Shown here piece by piece: positions 17,075 to 24,823 of a DNA stretch of 41,448 nucleotides (its first letter is position 1; each line of letters starts with the position of its first letter). The stretch spans positions 1 to 41,448 of the forward strand of contig DASRIA010000095.1 in assembly GCA_035650255.1 (NCBI GenBank), written 5' to 3'. Below the pieces are notes generated by a model, which saw only the letters and a program-made list of their open reading frames with translations, was not told where the DNA came from and searched no databases. Source of the stretch: DASRIA01 sp035650255 (GTDB lineage: Bacteria > Actinomycetota > Thermoleophilia > Solirubrobacterales > JBBDJG01). A program made the position numbers and the translations under genes.

Positions 17075-17457
17075 GTCACGAGGCATTCAGGACCGCCGTC
17101 GAAGCGCAGGACCTCGACCGGATGGTCGACGCGCTCGCCGAGGACGTGGTGTTCCACAGCCCGATCACCTTCAAGCCGTTCGAGGGACGTGAGGCGGTCG
17201 CGATGCTCCTGGGCGTCGTATCTCGCACCTTCGAGGACTTTCGTTACACGGACGAGCTCGACGGCGACGAGGTCAAGGCGCTTGTCTTCAAGGCCCGCGT
17301 CGGCGACAAGGAAGTCGAGGGGCTCGACCTCCTGCGCTTCGACGGTGCAGGCAAGATCGCCGACTTCACGGTGATGGTGCGACCCCTGTCGGCGGCCATG
17401 GCGCTGGGGGAGGCGGTGGGCAAGGGCCTCGAAGAGGCCGCCGCCAAGACCGCCTAG
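17071..17457 (+). CDS. NTF2-like (SnoaL-type) protein
   Basis: A 128-residue NTF2-fold protein. The family pattern is clear: N-terminal helix (HEAFRTAVEAQDLDRMVDAL), AEDVVFHSPITFKPFEG, then the curved sheet. It ends in an Ala-rich helix (ALGEAVGKGLEEAAAKTA). It is coupled to the glycosyltransferase by an ATGA overlap. NTF2-like proteins can be isomerases, hydrolases or binding proteins; nothing here decides which. Confidence 0.8.
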   Translation: MSHEAFRTAVEAQDLDRMVDALAEDVVFHSPITFKPFEGREAVAMLLGVVSRTFEDFRYTDELDGDEVKALVFKARVGDKEVEGLDLLRFDGAGKIADFTVMVRPLSAAMALGEAVGKGLEEAAAKTA

Positions 17458-17465
17458 CCGGCTGA

Positions 17466-17471
17466 CACAAT
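17466..17471 (+). promoter_or_regulatory. -10-like CACAAT before dgt
   Basis: CACAAT is followed by 7 bases (CGTCGAC) and then GTG 17479. There is no Shine-Dalgarno, so this may be a leaderless start for the dgt-dnaG-sigA run. Confidence 0.4.
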
Positions 17472-17478
17472 CGTCGAC

Positions 17479-18534
17479 GTGGAGGCCCACGCCGCCGACA
17501 TCGATGCTGTGCTCGCAGACGCCCCCGTCGCGGGGTCGTTCGAGGCCCGGGTCAGGGACCTGGAGGAGGAGCAGCTGGCGCCGCTCGCGACCCGCTCCTA
17601 CCCGCCGAATCGGGCCGTGGAGGAGCCGGCGTGCCGCCTGCGCACCCCGTTCCAGCGCGACCGCGACCGGATCGTCCACAGCAAGAGCTTCCGCAGGCTG
17701 AAGCACAAGACGCAGGTGTTCGTGGATCCCGAGGGCGACCACTACCGCACCCGCCTCACCCATACCCTCGAGGCCTGCGGGATCTCACGCACCGTGGCGC
17801 GGGCGCTGCGGCTGAACGAGGACCTGACCGAGGCGATCGGCCTGGGCCACGACCTCGGCCACCCGGCCTTCGGGCACGCTGGGGAGGAGGCGCTCGATCG
17901 TGCGCTCCAGGAACGCTGCGACCGCCGCTTCCGCCACAACGAGCACTCGCTGCGGGTGGTGGACGTGCTGGAGCGCGACGGGCGCGGGCTCAACCTCTCG
18001 CAGGCCGTGCGCGACGGCATCCTGCATCACACGGGCCCGGGGACGCCCGCCACGCTCGAGGGCCGGATCGTGCGGCTGGTCGACCGTGTCGCGTACATCA
18101 ACCACGACATCGACGACGCCCTGCGTGCCGGCGTGCTGGCCGAGGGGGACCTCCCGCAGGAGGAGATCGCGATCCTCGGCGAGACAGGCTCCGAGCGCAT
18201 CGACCTGCTCGTGCACGATCTCGTCGAGGCGTCCGAGCGCGCGGGGGACATCGTCCAGGGCGAGCGAGTCGGCGGCGCGATGAGCCGGCTGCGCAAGTTC
18301 ATGTTCGACCACGTGTACTTCGGGCCGGCGGCGCGGCGCGAGCAGGAGCGCGTGACCCAGGTCGTGCACGCCCTCTTCGATCACTACATCGAGCATCCGG
18401 AAGCGCTGCCCGTGCTCGACCCCAGCCCGGACACCGACGCGGTGACTCGCGTGACCGACTATCTCGCCGGCATGACCGATCGATTCTGCATCCGCGAGTT
18501 CGAGCGCCTCACGGTCCCGCGCGCCTTCACGTGA
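17479..18534 (+). CDS. dgt: dGTP triphosphohydrolase-like HD protein
   Basis: Hydrolyses dNTPs to nucleosides and triphosphate, shaping dNTP pools. The 351-residue HD-domain protein has the metal ligands in order: H95 in TRLTHTLEACG, the HD pair H124-D125 in GLGHDLGHPAFGHAGE, and HNEHSLRVVD. A late Asp lies in RVAYINHDIDDALRA. FRRLKHKTQVF near the N-terminus is typical of the family. It starts at GTG 17479 and ends in a GTGA overlap with dnaG. The dgt-dnaG pairing is common in actinobacteria and fits coordination of dNTP supply with priming. Confidence 0.93.
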   Translation: MEAHAADIDAVLADAPVAGSFEARVRDLEEEQLAPLATRSYPPNRAVEEPACRLRTPFQRDRDRIVHSKSFRRLKHKTQVFVDPEGDHYRTRLTHTLEACGISRTVARALRLNEDLTEAIGLGHDLGHPAFGHAGEEALDRALQERCDRRFRHNEHSLRVVDVLERDGRGLNLSQAVRDGILHHTGPGTPATLEGRIVRLVDRVAYINHDIDDALRAGVLAEGDLPQEEIAILGETGSERIDLLVHDLVEASERAGDIVQGERVGGAMSRLRKFMFDHVYFGPAARREQERVTQVVHALFDHYIEHPEALPVLDPSPDTDAVTRVTDYLAGMTDRFCIREFERLTVPRAFT

Positions 18535-20315
18535 GCCGGGTCACGCCAGAGTCGATCGAACGGGTCCGGCTGGCCGCCGACATGGTGGAGGTCGTGTCGG
18601 CCCACACGGAGCTGCGCCGGCGCGGAGCCCGCTACCTCGGGCTGTGCCCGTTCCACGACGAGCGCACGCCGTCCTTTTCCGTCGACCCGGCGGAGAAGCT
18701 CTATTACTGCTTCGGCTGCCAGGCCGGTGGCAACATCTTCACGTTCCTCGAGGAGAAGGAGGGCCTCGACTTCCGCGACGCGGTGGAGCAACTCGCCGAC
18801 CGCTACGGCGTGGAGCTCGAGTTCGAGCAGGGCGGCCGCGACGACGAGCGCCGCCGGGCGCGCGAGCGGCTGCTCGAGCTGCTGTCCAAGACCGCGACCT
18901 TCTACGCGCGCTACCTCTGGGACTCGGCCGAGGCGGCGGGCGCGCGCAAGTACCTCGAGGGCCGCGGTCTGGGGCGCGAGGTGCTGGAGGAGTTCGGCGT
19001 GGGCTACGCGCCGAGCGCCTGGGACCGGGTGCTGGTGAATGCGCAGAAGGCGGGGTTCACCGAGCAGGAGTTGCAGGTCGCCGGGCTTGCGCAGCGCGGG
19101 CGCCAGGGGGGCCTATACGACCGCTTTCGCGCCCGGATCATGTTCCCACTGCGCGACGGGCGAGGGAGGGTGCTCGGGTTTGGCGCGCGGGCGACCCGCG
19201 ACAACCAGCAGCCGAAGTACGTCAACACCTCGGAGAGCCCCGTCTATCGCAAGGGCCGTCAGCTGTTCGGGCTCGACCTGGCCCGCTCCCACATCACCAA
19301 GCAGGGCCGGGCCCTGGTCGTCGAGGGCTACACCGACGTGCTGGCCCTGCACCAGGCGGGCTTTCCCAACGCGGTCGCCGCCATGGGCACGGCGCTCACG
19401 GAGGAGCAGCTGGGGGAGCTGGCGCGCCTCGCGCCGGAGGTGCTGCTCGCCTTCGACGCCGATCGCTCGGGCCAGGAGGCCATGCTGAGGGCCCAGCGGG
19501 CCGCCGCAGGACGGGGCCTGATTCTCAAGGTGGTGCGGCTGCCGGACGATAAGGACCCCTGTGACCTCCTCATGGAGGCAGGCCCGGACAGCTTCAAGAC
19601 CAGAGTGGGGGCAGCAATTCCTTTCTTGGAATTCCAGGTGACGAGCGCGCTAGGCGATGCCGACGCGCTCTCGGCAGCGGACAAGGACAGGGTCGTGGCA
19701 GAGCTCGCGCCCGTGTTCTCGGCCGTGCGCCCCTCGGCCGAGCGGGACGAGCAGATCCGCCACGTGGCAGATCGGCTCGACCTCTCGGAGCACCTGCTCG
19801 CCCCGCTCCTGGCAAGGCCCACCGAGGGTCCTCCCGTCCGCACCACCCGGCTCGGCGACCGTGCCGGCGCGTCTCGCGTCGAGCGCAACGAGCGCATGTT
19901 CCTCGCGATCTGCGTCTCGAGCGGCGACCGTGGGCGGGCGTACCTGGAGCGGCTCGTGGACGAGCACCTCTCGTCCGACGTGCTGCGCAGGGCGCGCGCG
20001 TGGATCTTGGAGCACTTCGACTCACCGACGGCCGGACTCGGACCACACGACGAGGCGCTGATGAATGCTGTCAGCGAGATCGTCGTGCGGGCTTCGAGCG
20101 CGCCGGCCAGCGAGCACGCGCTCGAGTTCGGATTCCTCGAACTCGAGAAGTACCGGCTCGAACGTGAGATCAGGGCGGCGACGGCGGCACAGGACTTCGA
20201 CCGTCACCGCAGGCTGTCCGTGGAACGCAGCAGGGTCACAGAGGCAAAGGCCAGGCTGATGGGAAGCGAGGAGATCTCGCCTCCGACCACGGAGCCAGCG
20301 CGTGAGCACGGCTGA
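18531..20315 (+). CDS. dnaG: DNA primase
   Basis: Makes the RNA primers for replication. The start GTG 18531 (overlapping the dgt stop) gives 594 residues, normal for actinobacterial DnaG. The CHC2 zinc finger has C39, H42, C60 and C63 (LCPFHDERTPSFS, YYCFGCQAGG). The central TOPRIM domain has E265 in LVVEGYTDVLALHQ and the D309-x-D311 pair in AFDADRSGQEAM, followed by RLPDDKDPCDLL. The C-terminal 150 residues form the helical helicase-binding region and are less conserved. The 3' end overlaps the sigma factor gene by 14 bases, recalling the classical dnaG-rpoD operon. Confidence 0.96.
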   Translation: MSRVTPESIERVRLAADMVEVVSAHTELRRRGARYLGLCPFHDERTPSFSVDPAEKLYYCFGCQAGGNIFTFLEEKEGLDFRDAVEQLADRYGVELEFEQGGRDDERRRARERLLELLSKTATFYARYLWDSAEAAGARKYLEGRGLGREVLEEFGVGYAPSAWDRVLVNAQKAGFTEQELQVAGLAQRGRQGGLYDRFRARIMFPLRDGRGRVLGFGARATRDNQQPKYVNTSESPVYRKGRQLFGLDLARSHITKQGRALVVEGYTDVLALHQAGFPNAVAAMGTALTEEQLGELARLAPEVLLAFDADRSGQEAMLRAQRAAAGRGLILKVVRLPDDKDPCDLLMEAGPDSFKTRVGAAIPFLEFQVTSALGDADALSAADKDRVVAELAPVFSAVRPSAERDEQIRHVADRLDLSEHLLAPLLARPTEGPPVRTTRLGDRAGASRVERNERMFLAICVSSGDRGRAYLERLVDEHLSSDVLRRARAWILEHFDSPTAGLGPHDEALMNAVSEIVVRASSAPASEHALEFGFLELEKYRLEREIRAATAAQDFDRHRRLSVERSRVTEAKARLMGSEEISPPTTEPAREHG

Positions 20316-21198
20316 GCACGCCTTCCGGTTCGACGAGCCGGTAGTCGAGGAGCGCGAGTCGGGCGGCGCGGAAGCGCCCGACCCCGTTCGCACCTACCTG
20401 AAGGAGATCGGCGGCGTATCGCTTCTGAGCGCCAAGGACGAGGTGCGGCTCGCAAAGCTGATCGAGAAGGGCGACGTGGACGCGAAGAACGCCTTGATCG
20501 AGGCCAACCTCCGCCTCGTCGTCTCCGTCGCCAAGCGCTACATGGGTCGCGGGCTGAACCTGCTCGACCTGATCCAGGAGGGCAACCTTGGTCTGATCCG
20601 GGCGGTCGAGAAGTTCGACTACCGCAAGGGCTTCAAGTTCTCCACATATGCGACGTGGTGGATCCGCCAGGCGGTCTCGCGGGCGATCGCCGACCAGGCG
20701 CGCACGATCCGGATCCCGGTCCACATGGTCGACGCGATCAACCGCGTCACGCGCACGCAGCGTTCGCTGGTGCAGGACCTGGGCCGTCAGCCGACTGCCG
20801 AGGAGATCGGCAAGGAGCTTGACCTGCCGCCGGACAAGGTCGAGGAGCTGCTGGAGCTGGCGCGCGAGACGGTCTCGCTGGAGGCGCCGATGGGGGAGAC
20901 CGACGCGTCGCTGGCAGACTTCATCGAGGACGACCACACCCACCAGCCCGACCAGGTCGCGGCGCGCAAGATGATGCGCGAGGACCTGATGAAGACCCTG
21001 GCGGGCCTGCCCGACCGGGAGCGGCGGATCATCGAGCTGCGCTACGGGCTGAACGGCAACGAGCCCATGACGCTCGAGCAGGTGGGCCAGGATTTCGGCG
21101 TCACGCGAGAGCGGATCCGCCAGATGGAGATCCGCACGCTGCGGCGGCTGCAGAAGTTCCGCATGGCGCGGGCGCTGCAGGACGCCACCTCCGATTAA
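20302..21198 (+). CDS. sigA: Primary-type RNA polymerase sigma factor
   Basis: A sigma-70 factor of the RpoD/SigA type, 298 residues. It lacks the acidic region 1.1 and most of the non-conserved insert. Region 1.2 is DPVRTYLKEIGGVSLLSA. Regions 2.1-2.4 include LIQEGNLGLIRAVEKFD and FSTYATWWIRQAVSRAIADQ, which recognises the -10. Region 3 starts QARTIRIPVHMV. Region 4.2 is the helix-turn-helix LEQVGQDFGVTRERIRQME, which recognises the -35. The GTG at 20302 lies inside the dnaG end. Position after dnaG and intact regions argue for the housekeeping factor, though a second primary-like sigma elsewhere cannot be excluded. Confidence 0.93.
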   Translation: MSTAEHAFRFDEPVVEERESGGAEAPDPVRTYLKEIGGVSLLSAKDEVRLAKLIEKGDVDAKNALIEANLRLVVSVAKRYMGRGLNLLDLIQEGNLGLIRAVEKFDYRKGFKFSTYATWWIRQAVSRAIADQARTIRIPVHMVDAINRVTRTQRSLVQDLGRQPTAEEIGKELDLPPDKVEELLELARETVSLEAPMGETDASLADFIEDDHTHQPDQVAARKMMREDLMKTLAGLPDRERRIIELRYGLNGNEPMTLEQVGQDFGVTRERIRQMEIRTLRRLQKFRMARALQDATSD

Positions 21199-21229
21199 GC
21201 CCCGCGGCGGGCCTCTCTAGTATTGGGGC

Positions 21230-21247
21230 GCGCCCCCTCGGGGGCGC
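21230..21247 (+). terminator. GC-rich stem-loop after sigA
   Basis: GCGCCCCC and GGGGGCGC nearly touch (two intervening bases), giving a 7-8 bp stem about 30 bases after the sigA stop and before tRNA-Asn. No T run. Confidence 0.5.
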
Positions 21248-21299
21248 TGTATCCAGAGAGAGGGAAGCCGCCCCCGTGGCCGAACCTCTCCCACGACAT

Positions 21300-21372
21300 T
21301 CCGGGGTAGCTCAATCGGCAGAGCGGCGGACTGTTAATCCGTAGGTTGTGGGTTCGAGTCCCACCCCCGGAG
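21300..21372 (+). tRNA. tRNA-Asn (GUU)
   Basis: A 73-base cloverleaf. Acceptor TCCGGGG pairs with CCCCGGA, discriminator G. D-arm GCTC...GAGC. Anticodon loop CTGTTAA with GTT at 21333-21335. T-arm GTGGG-TTCGAGT-CCCAC. CCA is not encoded. Confidence 0.97.
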
Positions 21373-21378
21373 CTTTGG

Positions 21379-21402
21379 GAAGCCCTGCTACGGCGGGGCT
21401 TC
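21379..21402 (+). terminator. Hairpin after tRNA-Asn
   Basis: GAAGCCCTGC pairs with GCGGGGCTTC (one G-T pair) around a TACG loop, 6 bases after the tRNA. It is probably the tRNA terminator. Confidence 0.65.
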
Positions 21403-21449
21403 TGTGATTAGGAACGAGGACACCGGGCGCCCGCGCAGGATGCCCGCAG

Positions 21450-21502
21450 GCTCAAGAGCCGGCGTGAGCGTCTTGCTCCGACAGCCCCACGGCTTCGAGT
21501 GC
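21450..21502. repeat. Direct repeat copy 1 (3' end of NTF2-like gene)
   Basis: 53 bases, identical but for one position (21455) to 21887-21939. On the minus strand it encodes the shared tail ALEAVGLSEQDAHAGS and the stop. Confidence 0.9.
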
Positions 21503-21865
21503 GTCGGCGTGGTTCCAGAAGTACTCGATCATGATCGCCCTGCCCCTGCGAAGCGTCACGACGTTGGACACGTCGATTCTCGCGTCCGGTCCGCGACCCA
21601 CGCCGTGCAACACGTAGTGCCCGACGACCCGGTCGCCGGCTTCGGTCAGGCTGATGGTCTCCAATTCATTGATGTCCCAGGTGGCGCGGAGCTGCTCGAA
21701 GAACCGCAAGACCGCATCCCGGCCGAAGTGTGGTCCGGCCTCCGGCCATTCGTCGACCGTTCTCATGACGACATCCGGGTCGTACGTATCCCGAAGGCCG
21801 TCCCAGTCCCCCCTGCTCCACGCCTCGTTCGCGGCCCGAACGATCTCCACGTTCTCGTGCGACAT
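21452..21865 (-). CDS. NTF2-like (SnoaL-type) protein, tandem copy A
   Basis: A 137-residue NTF2-fold protein opening MSHENVEIVRAANEAWSRGD, a start signature very common in Thermoleophilia NTF2-like proteins. The core has YDPDVVMRTVDEWP, FGRDAVLRFFEQLRATW and the sheet VGHYVLHGVGRGPDARID. The last 16 residues (ALEAVGLSEQDAHAGS) are identical to those of the neighbouring copy, although the cores are quite different. The ATG at 21865 is 9 bases after a GATACT and has no Shine-Dalgarno; the codons upstream look like promoter, not protein. Function unknown. Confidence 0.85.
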   Translation of the reverse strand: MSHENVEIVRAANEAWSRGDWDGLRDTYDPDVVMRTVDEWPEAGPHFGRDAVLRFFEQLRATWDINELETISLTEAGDRVVGHYVLHGVGRGPDARIDVSNVVTLRRGRAIMIEYFWNHADALEAVGLSEQDAHAGS

Positions 21866-21880
21866 CGCCCGCGCAGTATC
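21861..21880 (-). promoter_or_regulatory. Repeated -10/start box, copy 1
   Basis: A 20-base block that covers the ATG and a GATACT nine bases ahead of it. It is identical to 22322-22341 upstream of the second gene. It is read as a short promoter with a near-leaderless start. Confidence 0.55.
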
Positions 21881-21886
21881 CCGCAT

Positions 21887-21939
21887 GCTCAGGAGCCGGC
21901 GTGAGCGTCTTGCTCCGACAGCCCCACGGCTTCGAGTGC
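21887..21939. repeat. Direct repeat copy 2 (3' end of NTF2-like gene)
   Basis: Second copy of the 53-base repeat at 21450-21502, with one mismatch (21892). It encodes the same C-terminal tail and stop for copy B. Confidence 0.9.
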
Positions 21940-22326
21940 CCTCGTGTGATCGAGGTAATCCCGACGCTCGATGACCTGGCCACCCTCAAACCTGTACACC
22001 GATCCGAGTCTCAGCTCGACCGAGACACCACTTCTTCTGCCCTGCCCGAACTCGTGGAGGAGTACGACGACCCGGTCGTCTCCCGCGTCGATGATCTTCT
22101 CCACCTGGAGACTCCACTCCCCGAACTCCGCGTCCCATCCGCGCAGGAACTTCATGAAGCCCTCGCGGCCGACGTAAGTCTCCTTCCCTGGGACCTCCTC
22201 CGCCGGGGTGAACGTCGAGTCAGGCGCGAGCAATCCCTCGTCGTAGGTGGCAGCTACCGCGGCTGGCGTGCCCTGCGCGTAGAGCTCCCAGATGCGCCGC
22301 ACGACCTGAACGTTCTCCTGTGACAT
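21889..22326 (-). CDS. NTF2-like (SnoaL-type) protein, tandem copy B
   Basis: A 145-residue NTF2-fold protein opening MSQENVQVVRRIWELYAQGT. Its middle (DSTFTPAEEVPGKETYVG, REGFMKFLRGWDAEFGEW, VVVLLHEFGQGRRSGVSVEL) has little in common with copy A, but the C-terminal YLDHTRALEAVGLSEQDAHA... tail is the same in protein and DNA. The start ATG at 22326 is 9 bases after GATACT. The two genes run in the same direction, 23 bases apart, each with its own promoter-like box. Function unknown. Confidence 0.85.
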   Translation of the reverse strand: MSQENVQVVRRIWELYAQGTPAAVAATYDEGLLAPDSTFTPAEEVPGKETYVGREGFMKFLRGWDAEFGEWSLQVEKIIDAGDDRVVVLLHEFGQGRRSGVSVELRLGSVYRFEGGQVIERRDYLDHTRALEAVGLSEQDAHAGS

Positions 22327-22341
22327 CGCCCGCGCAGTATC
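22322..22341 (-). promoter_or_regulatory. Repeated -10/start box, copy 2
   Basis: Identical 20-base block to 21861-21880, holding GATACT (22336-22341 on the minus strand) and the ATG. There is no -35 match at the expected distance. Confidence 0.55.
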
Positions 22342-22357
22342 GCGCCTAGACGTGCAA

Positions 22358-22383
22358 ACGCCCCGCCGGGGCAAGCGGGGCGT
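22358..22383 (-). terminator. 9-bp stem-loop downstream of TolB-like gene
   Basis: ACGCCCCGC pairs with GCGGGGCGT around an 8-base loop, about 125 bases past the stop of the TolB-like gene. The stem core is the same as at 7010-7036. Confidence 0.55.
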
Positions 22384-22506
22384 CGGAGTGTGGAGTGCGG
22401 CCAGGGAGTCAGTGGGAGGGGTTGTCTATTCAGCGTAGGCTCCGGCGTCGGACTTGCCTATCTGCGAAGCCTGGGCACCAGGTGGCGGCGAATCTCTCCG
22501 CGCTTC

Positions 22507-24648
22507 CTATGGCACGAAGAGACCCTGCTTCATGAACAGGGTGTTCGGGGCCGTGGAGGGGATGCCGTCCGGCCCGCCGTCGCTGACCACGATCTGACCG
22601 ACGTCGATTACCGATCTCTTCCCGTCCCTCATGGCCTGGGGCACGATCGCGTTGAAGGTGGTGTTCGAGGTACACGTCGCACCGATCGCATCGTCGGCGG
22701 TGCCCGCGCAGCCGAAGGCCATCGGGAATGGGAAGTCCACGACCGTCGCTGCATCCGCTCCGCCTCCCGCTGACGACGCACTCCAGCGATCGGTGATGCG
22801 GATCGTGGCGGATCCCTGCAGATCCCCGGTGTAGTCCGCGCCGTCCGCGGCGTTCGGGTTGCCGCAGGGACTCGTGGTACTCGGCAGGCAGCGCACGTCG
22901 GTGATCGACCCTGCCACGATCACGTCACTGTCGTCGGGCGGGCCCGGAACGGCGGGGTCGGCTGTAAGCGTCACGCTTCCGACGGAATTCTCGCCGGCCC
23001 CGTTCGCCTCTTCCGTTCCGACGGTGATGGCGGTTGAGCCCGGGACCGGCGGGTTGCACGACGGGAAGGCAAGCGGAGGCCCGTGCTGGCGATTCGGGCT
23101 GGTGCAGGCGTTGAAGGCCGGCACGAGCGACACCTTGATCCGAGGTGCGCTCTTGGGCCGCACGAACACGCCCGAGGGCGGCGAGTTGAACTCGTCGGTG
23201 TCGGAGGCGGAAAAGCATCCGGGGTCGGCCGGATAGTCGATCTTCTCGTCACCGTCGTTGTCGAGCCCGTCATTGCACTGGGGCGCCGCAGGATCCGCTT
23301 CGTTGTCGTCCGAGCTCGACGTGCACCCGGGATCGTCCGGATAGTCGATCTTCGTGTCCCCGTCGTTGTCCACCCCATCGTTGCATGCGACCGGAGGCGG
23401 ATTGAACTCGCTGTTGTCCGCGGCCGACGTGCACCCGGGATCGGCCGGATAGTCGATCTTCGTGTCCCCGTCGTTGTCGACCCCGTCGTTACACGCGGGA
23501 TTGGTTTCGTTGGTGTCGGTGAGCGACGTGCAGCCGGCGTCATCCGGATAGTCGATCTTCGTGTCCCCGTCGTTGTCGATGCCGTCGCTGCAAGCGGGGT
23601 TGGTTTCGTCGTTGTCCGCGGTCGACGTGCATCCGGGATCGTTGGGGTAGTCGATCTGCGTATCCCCGTCGTTGTCCAGCCCGTCCTGGCATGCCGCCGG
23701 TGGCACACGCTGCCAATCCGGTTGCGTCTCGGACGCCGGGAGGTACGTGATCGGGAAGGGGTACTGCCCCGTGGAGGCGATGTTGACGATGTTGTCGTTG
23801 CCGTTCGTGCGACGCGTGAATGCGATCCGCGTGGCGTCGGGTGACCACGCCGGGTCGCGGTCGGCGTCGGGGTGGTTGGTGATGTTGGTGTCACCGGTGC
23901 CGTCCGCATTCATGACGTGGATGTCGTAATTCGACCCGAGGGCGCTCGCGTAGGTGATGCGCGCGTTGCGCGGTGACCAGTTCGGCTCGCGGTCGTCGTC
24001 GTTTGGGGTGTTGGTGAGGTTCGTCAGTCCGGTCCCGTCGGGCAGGATCGTGAAGATGTCGCGCTGCGCCGCACCGGGCGCGAAGGCCGAGAACACGATC
24101 CGGGTGCCGTTCGGAGCCCAGTTCGGCTCGACCTCGCCAGACACCGACGCCAAGGCCGTCAGCGGCGTCGTCGTACCGCTTCCGTCCGCGGCGATGATCA
24201 CCAGGTCGGTGTCCCCGCCGGCGACTTCGCGCACGATCACGAGTTGCGTGCCGTCTGGAGCCCAGGCAGGCGACTCGTCGGCGACCCCGTTGAAGGTCAG
24301 CTGCGTCGCGGTGGCCGAAGCGGACGGCGGCTTCCTGTAGATCTCGAAGTCGCCGGCGTTCGAACCCGCGCCAGGCCGGTTGCTGGCGAAGGCAAGCTCG
24401 GAGCCGCTCGCGTTCCACGCGGGCGAGCTTTCGGTCGCGGGATGGGTGGTAACCCGGATATGCGGGTCCCCGCCGAACGCGGGAATGGTGTAGATCTCAG
24501 GATTGCCGTCCTTCAGGGTGGTGATGGCAATCCTTCCGTTTCCTCCCGCGAAGGTCGCGTGCGCCGTGGGCGCAAGTGCGGCGGCGGCGAGCGCGGCCGC
24601 GAGGATCGAACCGGCCAGACGAACGCGCAGCAGGGCGTCGCGCTTCAT
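22507..24648 (-). CDS. Exported TolB-like propeller with DNDGD repeats
   Basis: A 713-residue exported protein. A signal peptide (residues 1-32: basic MKRDALLRVR, Ala-rich core, cleavage near AHA-TF) is followed by a TolB/WD40-like propeller (about 35-315). The propeller has recurrent blades such as ESPAWAPDGTQLVIV, EPNWAPNGTRIVFSA, EPNWSPRNARITYAS and DPAWSPDATRIAFTR. Residues 319-489 are five 33-36 residue repeats with the core DGxDNDGDxxIDYPxDPGC, likely calcium-binding and disulfide-stapled. Residues 494-713 form a C-terminal domain also found at the end of the phosphoesterase at 28956. There is no LPXTG or transmembrane anchor. A Shine-Dalgarno GGGAGGGG precedes the ATG and a good promoter lies at 24677-24705. 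Confidence 0.88.
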   Translation of the reverse strand: MKRDALLRVRLAGSILAAALAAAALAPTAHATFAGGNGRIAITTLKDGNPEIYTIPAFGGDPHIRVTTHPATESSPAWNASGSELAFASNRPGAGSNAGDFEIYRKPPSASATATQLTFNGVADESPAWAPDGTQLVIVREVAGGDTDLVIIAADGSGTTTPLTALASVSGEVEPNWAPNGTRIVFSAFAPGAAQRDIFTILPDGTGLTNLTNTPNDDDREPNWSPRNARITYASALGSNYDIHVMNADGTGDTNITNHPDADRDPAWSPDATRIAFTRRTNGNDNIVNIASTGQYPFPITYLPASETQPDWQRVPPAACQDGLDNDGDTQIDYPNDPGCTSTADNDETNPACSDGIDNDGDTKIDYPDDAGCTSLTDTNETNPACNDGVDNDGDTKIDYPADPGCTSAADNSEFNPPPVACNDGVDNDGDTKIDYPDDPGCTSSSDDNEADPAAPQCNDGLDNDGDEKIDYPADPGCFSASDTDEFNSPPSGVFVRPKSAPRIKVSLVPAFNACTSPNRQHGPPLAFPSCNPPVPGSTAITVGTEEANGAGENSVGSVTLTADPAVPGPPDDSDVIVAGSITDVRCLPSTTSPCGNPNAADGADYTGDLQGSATIRITDRWSASSAGGGADAATVVDFPFPMAFGCAGTADDAIGATCTSNTTFNAIVPQAMRDGKRSVIDVGQIVVSDGGPDGIPSTAPNTLFMKQGLFVP
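23182..23694 (-). repeat. Five tandem DNDGD repeats
   Basis: In-gene tandem repeat of about 100-bp units, five copies, nearly identical over the DGxDNDGDTKIDYP-coding part. Each unit has two Cys and an Asp-rich loop resembling thrombospondin type 3 or EF-hand-like calcium loops. Confidence 0.9.
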
Positions 24649-24676
24649 TGAACCCCTCCCAGATCGAGCTGAGCGG

Positions 24677-24705
24677 ATCCTAACCCGTCAGCGCACGGCT
24701 GCCAA
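24677..24705 (-). promoter_or_regulatory. SigA-type promoter of TolB-like gene
   Basis: On the minus strand TTGGCA, a 17-base spacer and TAGGAT. This is the best complete -35/-10 pair in the window, about 30 bases before the ATG at 24648. Confidence 0.7.
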
Positions 24706-24823
24706 GGGCGGGTTGACCTTTCGGCGGCAGGCTACGGAGCGAACACGCCGGTCGAAGGCCGCGTACGAGGATCGCAGGATGTCCAGGTCTTGCTGGGACA
24801 CGGCGGCGCGCCGCGCGCGGCGA

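Noticed and set aside
21866..21886. Longer start of NTF2-like copy A (seven extra residues, RDTARA-like)
   Set aside because: These codons coincide with the repeated GATACT box shared with copy B, so they are better read as promoter.
22390..22773. Plus-strand frame across the end of the TolB-like gene
   Set aside because: Overlaps the shared C-terminal domain on the other strand and looks like a shadow.
23182..23694. Regular repeats considered as a CRISPR-like array
   Set aside because: The repeats are in frame, about 100 bp long with no unique spacers, and code for DNDGD units.
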